Assembly: GCF_031877795.1 (NCBI RefSeq)
Contig: NC_133931.1
Location: 25,356,264-25,420,263 of the forward strand
From: Strix aluco
Taxonomy: Eukaryota; Chordata; Aves; Strigiformes; Strigidae
DNA: 64,000 bases
Direction: 5' to 3'
Made by a program: the position numbers and the translations under genes. Position 1 is the first letter of the stretch. Each line of letters opens with the position of its first letter. This document shows positions 1-10,800 of the stretch, piece after piece. The notes beneath the pieces are model-generated. The model saw nothing but the letters and a program-made list of their open reading frames with translations, was not told where the DNA came from and did not search any database.

Positions 1-164
1 AAAGCCGCGGGCGAGCGGGAGCTACAGCGCCACGGAGCCGGACCGCCGCGGCACCCCGCCGCCCCGCCGGGGCGCATGCGCCAGCGCTGAGGCGGCATTG
101 GCGCCCCCGCCCCCCGCGGACGCCGCGGGTTACCCAGAAGGCAGCGCGCCGCGCAGAGGTCAAG
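1..164 (+). promoter_or_regulatory. UQCRB: UQCRB CpG-island promoter and 5'UTR
   Basis: Very GC- and CpG-rich sequence directly upstream of the UQCRB start codon, with no TATA box. It contains a perfect NRF1-type palindrome (72-81) and a stretch at about 131-142 resembling the right half of the ZNF143 motif (CCCAGAAGGC). A YY1-type motif spans the ATG. NRF1 and YY1 together are the classic wiring of nuclear genes for respiratory-chain subunits, which fits a complex III gene. The transcription start is not visible. If it lies upstream of 76, a four-codon upstream ORF (76-90) would be in the leader. In mammals the next gene upstream is MTERF3; none of its coding sequence is recognisable in these 164 bases. 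Confidence 0.8.
72..81. promoter_or_regulatory. NRF1 binding motif
   Basis: GCGCATGCGC, a perfect palindrome matching the NRF1 consensus core, 84 bp before the UQCRB start codon. NRF1 drives nuclear-encoded mitochondrial genes. Occupancy is inferred. Confidence 0.75.
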
Positions 165-172
165 ATGGCGGC
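162..172 (+). promoter_or_regulatory. YY1-type motif overlapping the UQCRB start codon
   Basis: AAGATGGCGGC is a full match to the YY1 motif and contains the initiator ATG. Many ribosomal and mitochondrial genes carry YY1 in this downstream position, where it also fixes the transcription start. It means the first codons (Met-Ala-Ala) may be constrained by DNA binding as well as by protein function. Confidence 0.65.
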
Positions 173-183
173 GAGGGCACCCG
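165..183 (+). CDS. UQCRB: UQCRB coding exon 1
   Basis: Encodes six codons plus the first base of codon 7. The donor GTGAGG follows at 184. This tiny exon encodes the only part of the protein that diverges from mammals. Confidence 0.9.
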
Positions 184-3100
184 GTGAGGCGGCGGTGGGT
201 GGCCGGGGGTGGTCGTACGCGGCTGCGCCCGTCGCGCGTGCGGTGCTGGGCTCGTCTTGTCCCGCACCGGGAGGCGAGGCGGGCAGTGATGGGGAGATGG
301 GGAGCCGGTGGATGGTGTGCGCCGTGTGCCCTTGGCGGGGGCAGCCCCTGCAGCTGATGTACCCCTGGCCCGGCCATGGCGGGCGCGTTTCCTCGCCGCT
401 CCTCCGGATCGGTGGCCCTTCGGTCTGGGCCTCAGAGGTGGGAGCATGGCTCCGATACTGAGGTTTTCTGGGAGCAGTAGGGCAGAGGGTGCTCGGGAGC
501 ATGGAGGAGCCTTTGGGCTGCTCCGGAGGGGCCTCGGGGATCGCTGTCCGGCCCGGATACTGACTACAGTGTAGTCGGTCTAATGTTATTCCTTCTCGAG
601 TCCTAAAGTACGAAGGAATAAGGCCTGATGAGGTAGTGTGCTAATGGCGGACTGGTATCACACGTAGCACTGCTTTTATGGGGTGACTTAGTAAGACAAC
701 TGACTTAAAGTCATGAAAGATAGCTTGCCCTGGCTGCATTGCCTATGTTGTCCTGTTTCTGGGTTTCTAGACCCTTTGCAGAGTTACTTTAATGGTATTT
801 GGTACTGCATTGTACTTGATTACATGTAAAAACACCTTTGCTATCCAAAATCACAGTTAAGGAAAGATGAATGTTCTACATGTGGCGTGTTTGATTTTTT
901 TTCTTTTTAAAGTCAATGATTTTTTTTGAGGTTTCAGTGTTGACTTTCCAGTTGACTTTGGCAGCTCTTTGAAAAAAGAATCTCTGGAATAGTATTTAAG
1001 TAACTGGAGAGGAGAGTAGAAGGTTAATAACATAATAATATGCTGGCCTTGAAATGGCGTTAACTGTAATGAGAGCTGTGGAACTTATGTAAATTATTTG
1101 AAAAGCATGACGGTTTTGCTTTATGTAGAACCTGATGCTTTTAGCTCGAGTGTAAGAGTTTGGAGCCTGAAAGTGTTGGTGCTGAATTTGACAATGAACT
1201 GTTAGCATTTTTCCAAGGCTTAGAGCAGTCTAATAATCAAATTTAGTGAAACAGAGGTCAAATTATTGTATGTAACAAGCACTCATTCTACCTGCTCAGT
1301 GTCAGTTAAGGGATACTGAAAAGCAGAGATGCCAAGTCATATATGTTCAAATTAAAACTTGATGTAGTGTTGCATTACAGCATGTGAAGGAGACCAGCAA
1401 ATACTTGTGTACTGTCATAGTAGTGTGTAAATGTTGAATTTTGTCTTGCTCTGCAACTGATGATGGTCACATTCAGTTGCAGGAGGTGGTCGCCTGTTAG
1501 ACAAGATTCGCAAGTGGTATTATAATGCAGCTGGATTCAACAAATACGGTAAGTGTTTCATTGAGTTTTAAAACCACTGCAAATGTAACAGTCCTCAAAC
1601 TAGTTATGGTTCACAACTGTTGTATGTACATGCAGATTGGCATAAGTCTTTTTGATCAAAATTAGCTACTGCTTTTGTGGAGAAAAAGTTAGCAATAGTG
1701 TCAGTCATCATGATTGCTACCTAGTAATGAATTGGTGGGTTTTTTGTTATTTCTGTGTTTGCTCTTGTTTTAGTGAAATAACTTATAACAGCTAAGGTTA
1801 ATCTGGAGCAGTTGGAAAAACTTTCACAAAGCAGTCCTGAAAACTTGATTATTTATCTTTTCCCACCAAGTCACTTTCACTGCCCAGTATTTTCTAACCC
1901 AAAGGCTGCCCTTGAAGCTGGAGAGGTTTCCACTGATAGCAGTCTGTCTGCAATACTTCTGCAAAGTATCCAAAGTGCAAAAAAGGATTTAGTTAGTTCT
2001 GCCCTTTGTATCGCCATAACTTCACTTGGTGTCTCTCTGGCCTGCACAGTGGTGAGGTAGGTGAAAAATAATGTTTCCTTAAGTAGAGGAGGTTGCTTTG
2101 ATATTGTCTTCAATTGATTCAGCATGGTTACCAAGTTTGTTTCAACTATTTAGATGGCAGAACTATTCTTGAATGACAAGAGAATCTGAATATTCAGAGG
2201 CTGTAATTTACTGATGACCATAATATGAGGAAATTATTTAAAGAAAGTTAACATACCAGCCATGGGGAAGTTAGAAAAAAAAATTGCAAGACAGATGTAG
2301 AGGAATAATCTTAGGTCTTTCCTCCAGAGATGCAGTGCTTAGTCCCTCTTTTTACATCTGTCCCTCTTTTTTATATCTGTCTGATGAAATTCTTAAAGGC
2401 ATTAACACTTTTTGCTGGTTTTCTGGGAATGCAACTGAAAACTGAAGAGAAACATCAAATTTAAGCTAGTGATGAAACTAGCAGCTGTGCTCTCTGTGCC
2501 TTTAAAGTAAATTACAAAACTAAATTCAAGAATATATGGCTCGAGAAATTTCTGTTTTATTGGGAGGCCACTGTGAACTCAGTCACATGAGATCAAAACC
2601 TTTAACCACAAATCAGTAGCTATGCTCTTGTAATCTGCATCAATCTTGGAATGTGACAGAAGCAACATTTTGTCCTATGTTGTTAATACTGAAACTTAAA
2701 GCAGGGTTGCTTGAATATTTAATTGATGTAATTCTGATTTGGGGAGGTGTGGGAGGGACCCAACTTGCGCACAAACATCTAGCTTCAGGTTTCCATAGCT
2801 TAATATAGTCAGTGGAAATCTAGTTACTATGCATAGCGGAGTTTAGAGAATAATTCTTCAGTACTGGAGTAGTCACGTCTGTGGTTGACTGACTCTAATG
2901 GATTCAGAGCTATTAACCCTTTACCTAGACAATCGTCTTAAATATGGATATAACATTAGATGAGCATAAGTACACCTCTCAGATCCAAAAGAGTTATTGT
3001 TATATATATATATATGTATAACCTTATGAAATACATTGAATTAAATACCCATTTCTCTATTCCTCCTTGAGAAAAGGAGTAAAACCAAGTAAATAGAGTA

Positions 3101-4724
3101 TGTGAAAACTAGTGTTTAGAATTTTTTCTCTGACCAATTAGTGTTTCTCTTTTCCTGGATTGGTTTGGGGTTGCTTCGTAATTTTGCATTGGATGTAAGA
3201 AACACCTGTGTCAATCCTAAATCTTAAATTTAAGAACACTTATTCAGTGATACTGTAAAATCTTCTTGGTACAGGATTAATGCGAGATGATACATTGTAC
3301 GAAGACGATGATGTAAAAGAAGCACTGAAGAGACTTCCAGAACATCTTTACAATGAAAGAATATTTCGTATAAAGCGAGCACTCGACTTAAGCCTGAAAC
3401 ATCAGATCCTTCCAAAAGACCAGTGGGTGAAGTATGAAGAGGTGTGTGTAGAGAATGTTTCCAAGGTGGAGGTCTTAAATGGCACTGCTATGATTGGTCT
3501 TTGGGATTTTCAGTCTCTGGGGAGATACATGCTTATGTGTTCTCTATAATGAATAAATGAGTGTGTGTCTTGTGGGATACCTCTGGAAAAAAAAGCTTTT
3601 GATTGCTGTTTAAAAGTCTCTGTTTTGCAGTGGAAATTGCAAAATTTTTCTCAAGATGACTCAAGCTTAACTACAGTTTAGTTAACTAAAACTTAATTAG
3701 TTTCTCAAGCTTAAACTACAGCTCAGAGCCCTAGCACGCTGTATTCAGACAAAATATTTCTTCTAAGCTATCAGATAAAGAAATACACTGTAACTAGCTT
3801 GGAAATTCTTAAAAAGGTCTCTTGCTTTTCTGATTAATTTCTTAATTTTATAGAAAATCTTGAGCCAAAGCTCTTACTCATGAAGTTGCCAAGGAAGAAT
3901 AATTTAAAGGGAAATTTTTCATTAAAATAAGTTTGGGTTTGTAATTTGAAAAACAAAATACACCTTCCTCTTCAGATGTAACTGAATTTTTTTTCGTAGT
4001 GGATTGATTCACAGACTTTGCGTTACTGTCTGTCTTGGCTTTCTCCAAACTACCAGGCAGAGAGGAATCCTATCACTAAACTTTTGATTATAGGGTAGTA
4101 TAAGGGTGTTATGTTTGTCTATATGAGCAGAAGCTGTTTCTTGTGGTCTTATTGGTTGTACTTAGGTAACTGCTGCATTGAATAACTGGTTGCATCGTTC
4201 CTTAAGCAGCAGTTCGGTTTGTAAGTATTAAACACGGTCAGGGTGTTCCATCGAATCCAAGTCTACACTGCTGTTTAGAAGTTAAGTTCAAAACTATTTT
4301 CTCCAGAGTATTATAGTTGGACTTTGAACTAATTAAAGTGGATCTTGTACATTTGGGTATCTGCCAAAAGAACATTGTTTTTAAAGGTATAGCTGGAAGC
4401 ATCACTTTTGCTTGTTAATGTTGGTGAGGCATTAGGAATTAGTGGTTGCTGCAGTAAAGAACTCGTCATTGCAGGCTTGGCAGATGCAAAGTTTACCTTT
4501 TCAAAGTAATGTTTGATTTCTTATTTTCTTGTTAGGTTGGGCTTTAGTCAAATCTGAAGAGGAACAAGAGACAAGTAATCTGTAGGAATGACTTGAGAAG
4601 TTTCTGGACCTCCCTATAAATTTGAATATATTCTTTTCTTTTTCAGGATAACCACTATCTTGAACCGTACCTAAAAGAAGTAATCCGTGAAAGACTTGAA
4701 AAAGAAGCATGGAACAAGAAATAA
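165..4724 (+). CDS. UQCRB: UQCRB, cytochrome b-c1 complex subunit 7 (four exons)
   Basis: Joined exons 165-183, 1483-1548, 3275-3441 and 4647-4724 give 330 nt, i.e. 109 residues plus stop (human protein 111). All junctions are GT-AG and phases agree. The product is the 14-kDa Qcr7/UQCRB subunit of respiratory complex III, a matrix-side protein of the inner mitochondrial membrane that packs against cytochrome b and the core subunits and helps assembly. Recognition rests on conserved blocks: [12 protein letters not shown] (about 16-27), [16 protein letters not shown] (30-45), [27 protein letters not shown], and C-terminal [13 protein letters not shown]. No cleavable presequence is expected and none is seen. 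The N-terminus before residue 10 differs from mammals. The start was chosen because it is the first ATG giving an in-phase join to exon 2 and sits in the YY1 motif. Likely constitutive expression. Confidence 0.97.
184..1482 (+). other. UQCRB: UQCRB intron 1
   Basis: The first ~400 bases continue the CpG-rich island; the remainder is AT-rich unique-looking sequence. I see no RNA gene or repeat in it. Confidence 0.85.
1483..1548 (+). CDS. UQCRB: UQCRB coding exon 2
   Basis: Acceptor TTGCAG ends at 1482 and donor GTAAGT begins at 1549. It encodes the [16 protein letters not shown] block, the N-terminal helix typical of the family. Both borders split a glycine codon after its first base (phase 1). 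Confidence 0.96.
1549..3274 (+). other. UQCRB: UQCRB intron 2
   Basis: AT-rich. It contains a short (TA)n run at about 3001-3015 and an imperfect local duplication of a TCCCTCTTTTT-type segment near 2343-2378. No convincing intronic snoRNA was found. Confidence 0.85.
3275..3441 (+). CDS. UQCRB: UQCRB coding exon 3
   Basis: Acceptor ACAG ends at 3274 and donor GTGTGT begins at 3442. It encodes residues 29-84, the core of the protein, with the acidic [10 protein letters not shown] stretch and the basic FRIKRAL helix. The open frame runs on into intron 3 to 3549, but that extension is intronic. Confidence 0.97.
3442..4646 (+). other. UQCRB: UQCRB intron 3
   Basis: AT-rich and without recognisable repeats. 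The acceptor is preceded by a good pyrimidine tract (TTCTTTTCTTTTTCAG). Confidence 0.85.
4647..4724 (+). CDS. UQCRB: UQCRB coding exon 4 with stop
   Basis: Acceptor TTTTTCAG ends at 4646. The exon encodes residues 85-109, including [13 protein letters not shown] and the Lys-rich tail, then TAA at 4722-4724. Confidence 0.97.
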   Translation, partial: DNHYLEPYLKEVIRERLEKEAWNKK

Positions 4725-4861
4725 TTATTGAACTGCTTCATGCAAATATCCACGTATTTCGGATATTTTTAAACATTTGGTTATAGAAGTCTGCAGGGAG
4801 GCAAATGTGAAGCTGAGGAATACTGTTTCAGTTTGTTCATTGAATCTGTTCATCCAACTAA

Positions 4862-4867
4862 AATAAA
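4862..4867 (+). terminator. UQCRB: UQCRB polyadenylation signal
   Basis: AATAAA 138 bases after the stop codon, so a short 3'UTR is predicted with cleavage near 4880-4890. It is the first canonical hexamer after the stop. Confidence 0.75.
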
Positions 4868-4889
4868 CATGTCAAAGTATAAAATCTAC

Positions 4890-7800
4890 TTGGAAGAGTT
4901 CTTTGTAAATGTTAACAAGCAAATGTTCAGATCTTTCCTATGAGCGTATACATTATATATTAGCTTAGGGCTATGCAGCCTTCATTCCAGCTTTTTGCTT
5001 CTTACCCTTTTCATAGTACAGCTGTTTTCTGCAGTTGCAGAGTTAGGCAAGAAACACAAGGCTATTGGTGCTAGTTGCTCTATTAAATTAAAAAGGAGTT
5101 GCTTATTTCCTTCATCACTTGTCCCTCAAGATAACAAGACTGGACCAGTGCTTGATGTTACACTGGCATCATGAGACAGCAGAATGTAATACTTTGTGCA
5201 TCTAAGCACATACGTATTACAGTAATGGAAAATAGAGATGATTCCTTAATCACAAAATCAGGAAATGTTTCACTAATTTTTTATACCATATACATTGTTA
5301 ATCCTTAAAGGACTATTTTCATATAAACCATAATGACTGTCTCACTTCAGCTTCTTGAGACTTTTTATTCTTTTAAAGGGTAAAACTGGTATGCTGATGT
5401 GCTTTCAACAGCATAATTCCCATATATTTTTTCCATGGCCTAAAGCATGCTGTTGTTTACAGTGATTAGTATCAAGTATTTTAAACTGTCAAGCTTAATG
5501 TCATTAGAGATAACATTTGGAATTCAGGCTCTGCTTAAAAAGAATTCAGAAGGAATTCAGTTGTATCCAGAAAATACTGACCCTTGATGGCTGAAGACCT
5601 TGACTTTTGTCTTCCATAGTTTAGTGGTAGCATTAGTTTTAACCAGATTTTGGTATTACATGCGAAATTCAAAGCCTATCATAGAGCCTTTTGTGTGAAG
5701 TACACAATCTTGTGTGACAGTGCCAAAGTTTAGGTTTTTTTGTTGCACATGCTTGTCTGCCAGCTGCAAGAATCCATTGTCCAAAAGCTAGAACAGTTTA
5801 AAAAAAATCAAAATTACATAAATATGGAGCAAACCATGTCTGTAGTTTTGAATTAACATGACCGGATAAATATAATACTGGATTAGAAGTTAGAATGAAA
5901 ACCATCTTTTAGCTTTGCTCATCACTCTGTTATTAACCTTCATCTGCTTGCTTCAGTTGCTTACATCTGTAGGATAGATAGAGTGATCCCTGGGTGAAAT
6001 ATTTATTTCGAAACTTCACAGCCTGATGTGGTAAACCAAAATGCTGCAAAAAATCTGCATCACTGATATTCCTTAAAAGTCTATGGGGAGATTATATTAA
6101 GAATGTGAGGTTTCTTTCATCTCCTATAGTAAAATCTTATGATTGAAGCATACATAATTTCAAGTATTTTTGAGAACTTTCTAATTTTCTTCCAAGAGAC
6201 AAATGGGGCCTGAGCTTTCACACTTCTATTTATGGAATTATTAGAATACTTAATTTTTCTAATGGAATTAGAACTATTTCATTATTTGATAGAATAATAT
6301 TAGAAAACAATTATCTAATGGAAGTAGCACTTGAAAGGCATAGCTGGTCCAACTTCTACAAAAGCTAGGATTTTGTAGAAAGACAGCATCTGCTTATTTG
6401 ACCATAGGTTTGGATTGAGATGAATGTGGTTCAAAAGTCTCAAAAATGACTTGGTTTAGAGAAAAGGGTTTTGTTGGCACCGGGCTGACCTGTGAGTGGA
6501 GTGCAAAGCAGCCATGCTCCAACTGGCCTATCACACCTGAAATCACTGGCCTCTTTACACTCAAATTTAATGTTTTAAGGGCCAGAGGTGAGTAGTAGAA
6601 GTTAATAAAAGAGTCTTTCCAAGTGATGCCAAAGGAAGCCATGTTAAGAGCTTACCTGTTCACTGAGGCTGAGGTTGTTTGATAGCTTTCATTCAGATGT
6701 GTTTTCAGATGCTTCCAACTTGGATTGATCATCTCTAACTTAAGTTCCCATAATGTGCAGTAATCTACTGAAGTATTTTGAAAAAGTTCAATGAACTGTT
6801 GTATCTTAGAATTATATTAGTAAGGAAAACGTGTTTGTCATTTTTTGGCAGGGATGCATGTGTATTCTTTGAGACATTTAGAAGAATCTAAAAATAGAAA
6901 CAGGGAGGGAGGAGGTGGATGTAAGAGAGGGGTATCTGTTGCCTGGGAACCAGGAACTGTAGCAGCTTTGTGTTACAGACTGTCAAATCTTATCTAGAAT
7001 TTGTGATGTGAGACTTTGATGCTTGTGCTACTGGCTAATAGATGAGTAACTTGGAAGACATTTCATAGTTCACCCTCCAGTGTTCCTCTCTGTGCACACT
7101 GAGCTACTAGTATTAATCTGTAGCTAGAAGAAACAAGTTTTCTTGTGTGAAAGATCTGAATCCTGCTGGTGACAACTTGGATGGTCAGTGTGATTTCCAT
7201 TTTTGAATCCTTGTGTTTATCCTTAAAAATATCTGGGATGGGACTTGCAAAAATTGGGGATTATCAGATCTGTAATTTCCATGTCATGCTTCCATCCTAC
7301 CTGTGCAGCTCTCTGAGAGATCCTGCCATATTCCTTGTGCAGGCTGTCTCCTCCTCTGTGAATGATCCAGGACTGTGCAGCCATGAGCTTGCTATCTCCA
7401 AAACTGCCTCATCTTAAGGAAGAGCTTGATAACAGTAAAGGGGGTCAAATTGCCAGAGGTGAAAAGACAGTCTGATGATGAAGGAAAGAGCATTCTGGTC
7501 TGGAGAACTGGGGTTTCTTTCTGTTGCTGCCATGAGGTTCTTCTGTAACACTGAGCAAGACACTTGGTTCACAGAAATTAAGTATTTTGCTAAATACTGA
7601 TGCTTGGGGTTGGGGCTGCCTCTGCAGAAGTGCAGAGTAATCACATCTATGTCTAGGTTCAGTAGATCTGTTCTGAAAATACTAGGTGCAAGTGCTGGTA
7701 TTCATCCATAGGCACAATGGATACTACAGGTGGTGGTACCAGAAGCAAATCTCAGAGGAATTCTCACATATTTGAAAAAGACCTCACAATCCTTATTCCT

Positions 7801-10800
7801 CTGATGGTAAGTGCAGAAATACTTATAAAGAAGCTGATAAATTTGCAGCCTGTACGGAGTGTAGAAAACAAGGTTGAGCTGTGCACCGGAGAGGATTGAA
7901 AAGAATTCCTGAATGAGAAAGGGGTTCCTACTGTGAAAAATGCAAATCTGCAATTTAAGGTCATATCATAATGCACAAGGCAATGGTGCATCTTGCATTT
8001 CCTAATTTGACTTTGAAACCTTCATCTTGATTAATGTGGTGGTTTTGGATATAAATTCTATACAGATTCCATAAATTACTGAGGTCTTTTTGTAGTTTGA
8101 GTTCACAACATCTTTGGCACATCTAAATTATGCATGTCAAATTAAGAGAGTCTGAACTGATATTGCTAATCCTGCAGTTTGATGACAGGTTTAGCTTGAA
8201 TTAATTTTCATCACTTTTAAGTGAACTGCACTTCACTTTAAGTTCTTTTATAAAATACATAGTGAAATATAAGAATACCTTTTGATTGCTGAAGATCATG
8301 TTTGTTATGGCAGACTGATTTCTTTAAATTTTGAATCAGTCAACCCAGAAACAATGGATTTTTTGCAGCACTGTAACAAGAAACATATGCTTGTTTTACA
8401 TCCAACTTCCATCCAAAGGAGAGTTACAGCAGATACAACTCTCATAAGACTTTTGATGAAACATCATGCTTGTCATTATAATGGAACTGTTTTAGCATTA
8501 GTATGGTAAACACATTCCTACTTCAAGTGTTTTCTCTCTAGATAGCACAAGTCAAATATTATCTTCAGGATTTCCCACAGTGCTGCTGCGCCCTTGCGGT
8601 CAGTTTTCATGGACTGAAAACTTAGGCCGGAGTAAGGGCTGCCCTTGCAGTGCGGAACAGGCAGAGGCAACCTGAGCTGTTGCTGCTCCAGGGTGAGACC
8701 AGGGCTGGAACTTGGTGTCCCACCTGGTATGCAGCTGGCCTGAATACCTTGAGTGACTTCACTTCTCTTAGCCTCTTCTAGTTGGTCTAAGGCTCAAAGG
8801 GCTAAGATCTTGAAAAATCTGTAGGCAACTATCTCCGTTGTAAACAATTCCGGTTAGCATTTAAGTACCCTTGAAGAATGGGGCCTGATCCCAAAACACA
8901 GTTTCCTCAAACTCCTCTGCAGGTCATGCAGAGCTGCAAGCTTCCTTTGGTGCAGTTTCACTGTCTTCACTGTCAATAGTTCCTGACTCGCCTAGGACCT
9001 CTGTGCTGGGACTAGGTTACAGCCTGCTCTGACCCCAAGGTGCCAGAAATCACGTGCACTTCTGCTTCCCCGGCAAGGTGGGTGTTCTCATGGTGTGTCT
9101 GGAGAAGGAGCCCTCGATGCCTCTACTGGTGATTTAATGCTGGCTTATGCGGGCAGGCTGTGAGCTCAGTTTCTTTCTCTTCACAAAAAGATGTGAATTC
9201 ACAGTTTCCTTCTCTTCGAATGCTTTAGTTCTCTAATTAACGTCTTTTCTGGAGTGCAGGTGGGTCTGTTAGTCCCTTCGGCTGACTATGTTCTGCTTTG
9301 AAAAGTCTAATTAACTGCACCAGGAGAGACCGTGACTCGAGTAGGTGGGTGAGAGCTGTTTTCTCGGCTGGTTTACAAACTACTTCAAAATAAGGGTAAT
9401 GCCTAATTCCTCCTGCCTGGAGGCACTTCCCTGCTCAGCCAATTACTGCCCACCAGCTGATTGTCTTCACTCACAGCTTCTGCCCTGCTCAGCTCTCTCC
9501 TGCAGTACCTGAGCCCTGAGTCAGCCGTGGCACCTGGACGAGGGAGGTAAGGCAAGGGCTTGAGTGAGGAACTCAGGGTGCATGAGGGATTGGGGTAGAC
9601 CCAAGGTTAGGAAACCATGTGCAGAGTTTTGGAAGAAGTCTAGGGAAAAGAAGTTGATGTCCATCCCCTTTGCCCACTTTGGGGGTGAGTGATGAGGTGG
9701 TGGCATTTATGTGTAGGCCAAAGATGGCCACTGAGAAGGAGGAGAAAGAAAAACCTGTGGTTGAACACATTTTGGGAAATGGGACCACTGAGTAGGATGG
9801 TGAAGAAAAAGAAGTATGTGGTGGTTTGGCAAACGCCAGGGTGCTTTGCAGGCCACTGCAGTGGGTGATGCCTATGTGTCCTAACTTCCATGGCACTCAC
9901 TGAGGCTTAAGTTTTTCATAAAGAATATTTAAGTATCATCCATTGAACTAGATCATGAGTGAAGCCCAAGCTGTCCTCATCCTGCCTCCAGAGTGTCTGG
10001 ACATGGTCTAAGTGCTTGACCTCATCTGTTTCTTTCCATGAAAACCAGAATGGCTTCAAGAGGATGCCCCAACAGCTACAGGGCAGGTCGGGGTTTGGGG
10101 TGCTTGCATCTCTGCAGTGAAAGACGAGCACTGGATCTTTCTCTTCCAAACCCTAAGCAAGTGCTGGAATTGCTGTAGCTCTTTTATGAGAGTGTGCTGC
10201 TTCAGTTCCTGCACTGGGAAGGGATCTGGGGTCTGAAACCCGATCAGAAAGACGTACCTCAGCACAGCTGGGCTGTGCTCTCCTCAGCGGTTCCTAAAGC
10301 GGTTCCCTGCTGGCCTGTGCAGATCTGGTTCTTTGTGTCTAAATCTTCTGGATTGCATGGGGAGGCTGGATAGCGAGACATGGAGTTAAACACTGCTGCA
10401 CTCAGTATTACAACACCTAAGCCCTTTTATGAAGCCTCATACTCCCGCTGCGGCCCAGCAGATTGAAATGATTGTTTATAAGCAGCAAAGTTCAGAGTCC
10501 AAAGCTCAGATCTCTTCAAGACACTTTCAGAGGGTTTTTTTTTGTCTGCAAGTTGTGTTCCCCGATGGAGTATTAGCTTAAAAAGATACTATTATGAAAT
10601 AGTCATAAAAGCAGCTAGATATGTTTGGTTTACTTCAATTAACTAAAAATTCTCCAAATCCTAAATGTTTCTCAGCTGCAGTCTCTCACCCTGAAGAAGA
10701 CAGAAGAAAACTCCTTTAATTTTCCATCAGTGTATAATCAGGCCTCCAGCGATGCTCGGCGCCCAGCCTGCCTGCTGGAGCTCACGAGACTGTCACAGCA

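Noticed and set aside
2382-2438. C-box-like TGATGA and D-box-like CTGA in UQCRB intron 2, considered as a C/D snoRNA
   Set aside because: The base before the C box is C rather than a purine, the spacing is short, and the flanks do not form a terminal stem.
9715-9730. AAGATGGCC word as a second CTCF or YY1 site
   Set aside because: Too few matching positions to the CTCF core; YY1-like words are common by chance.
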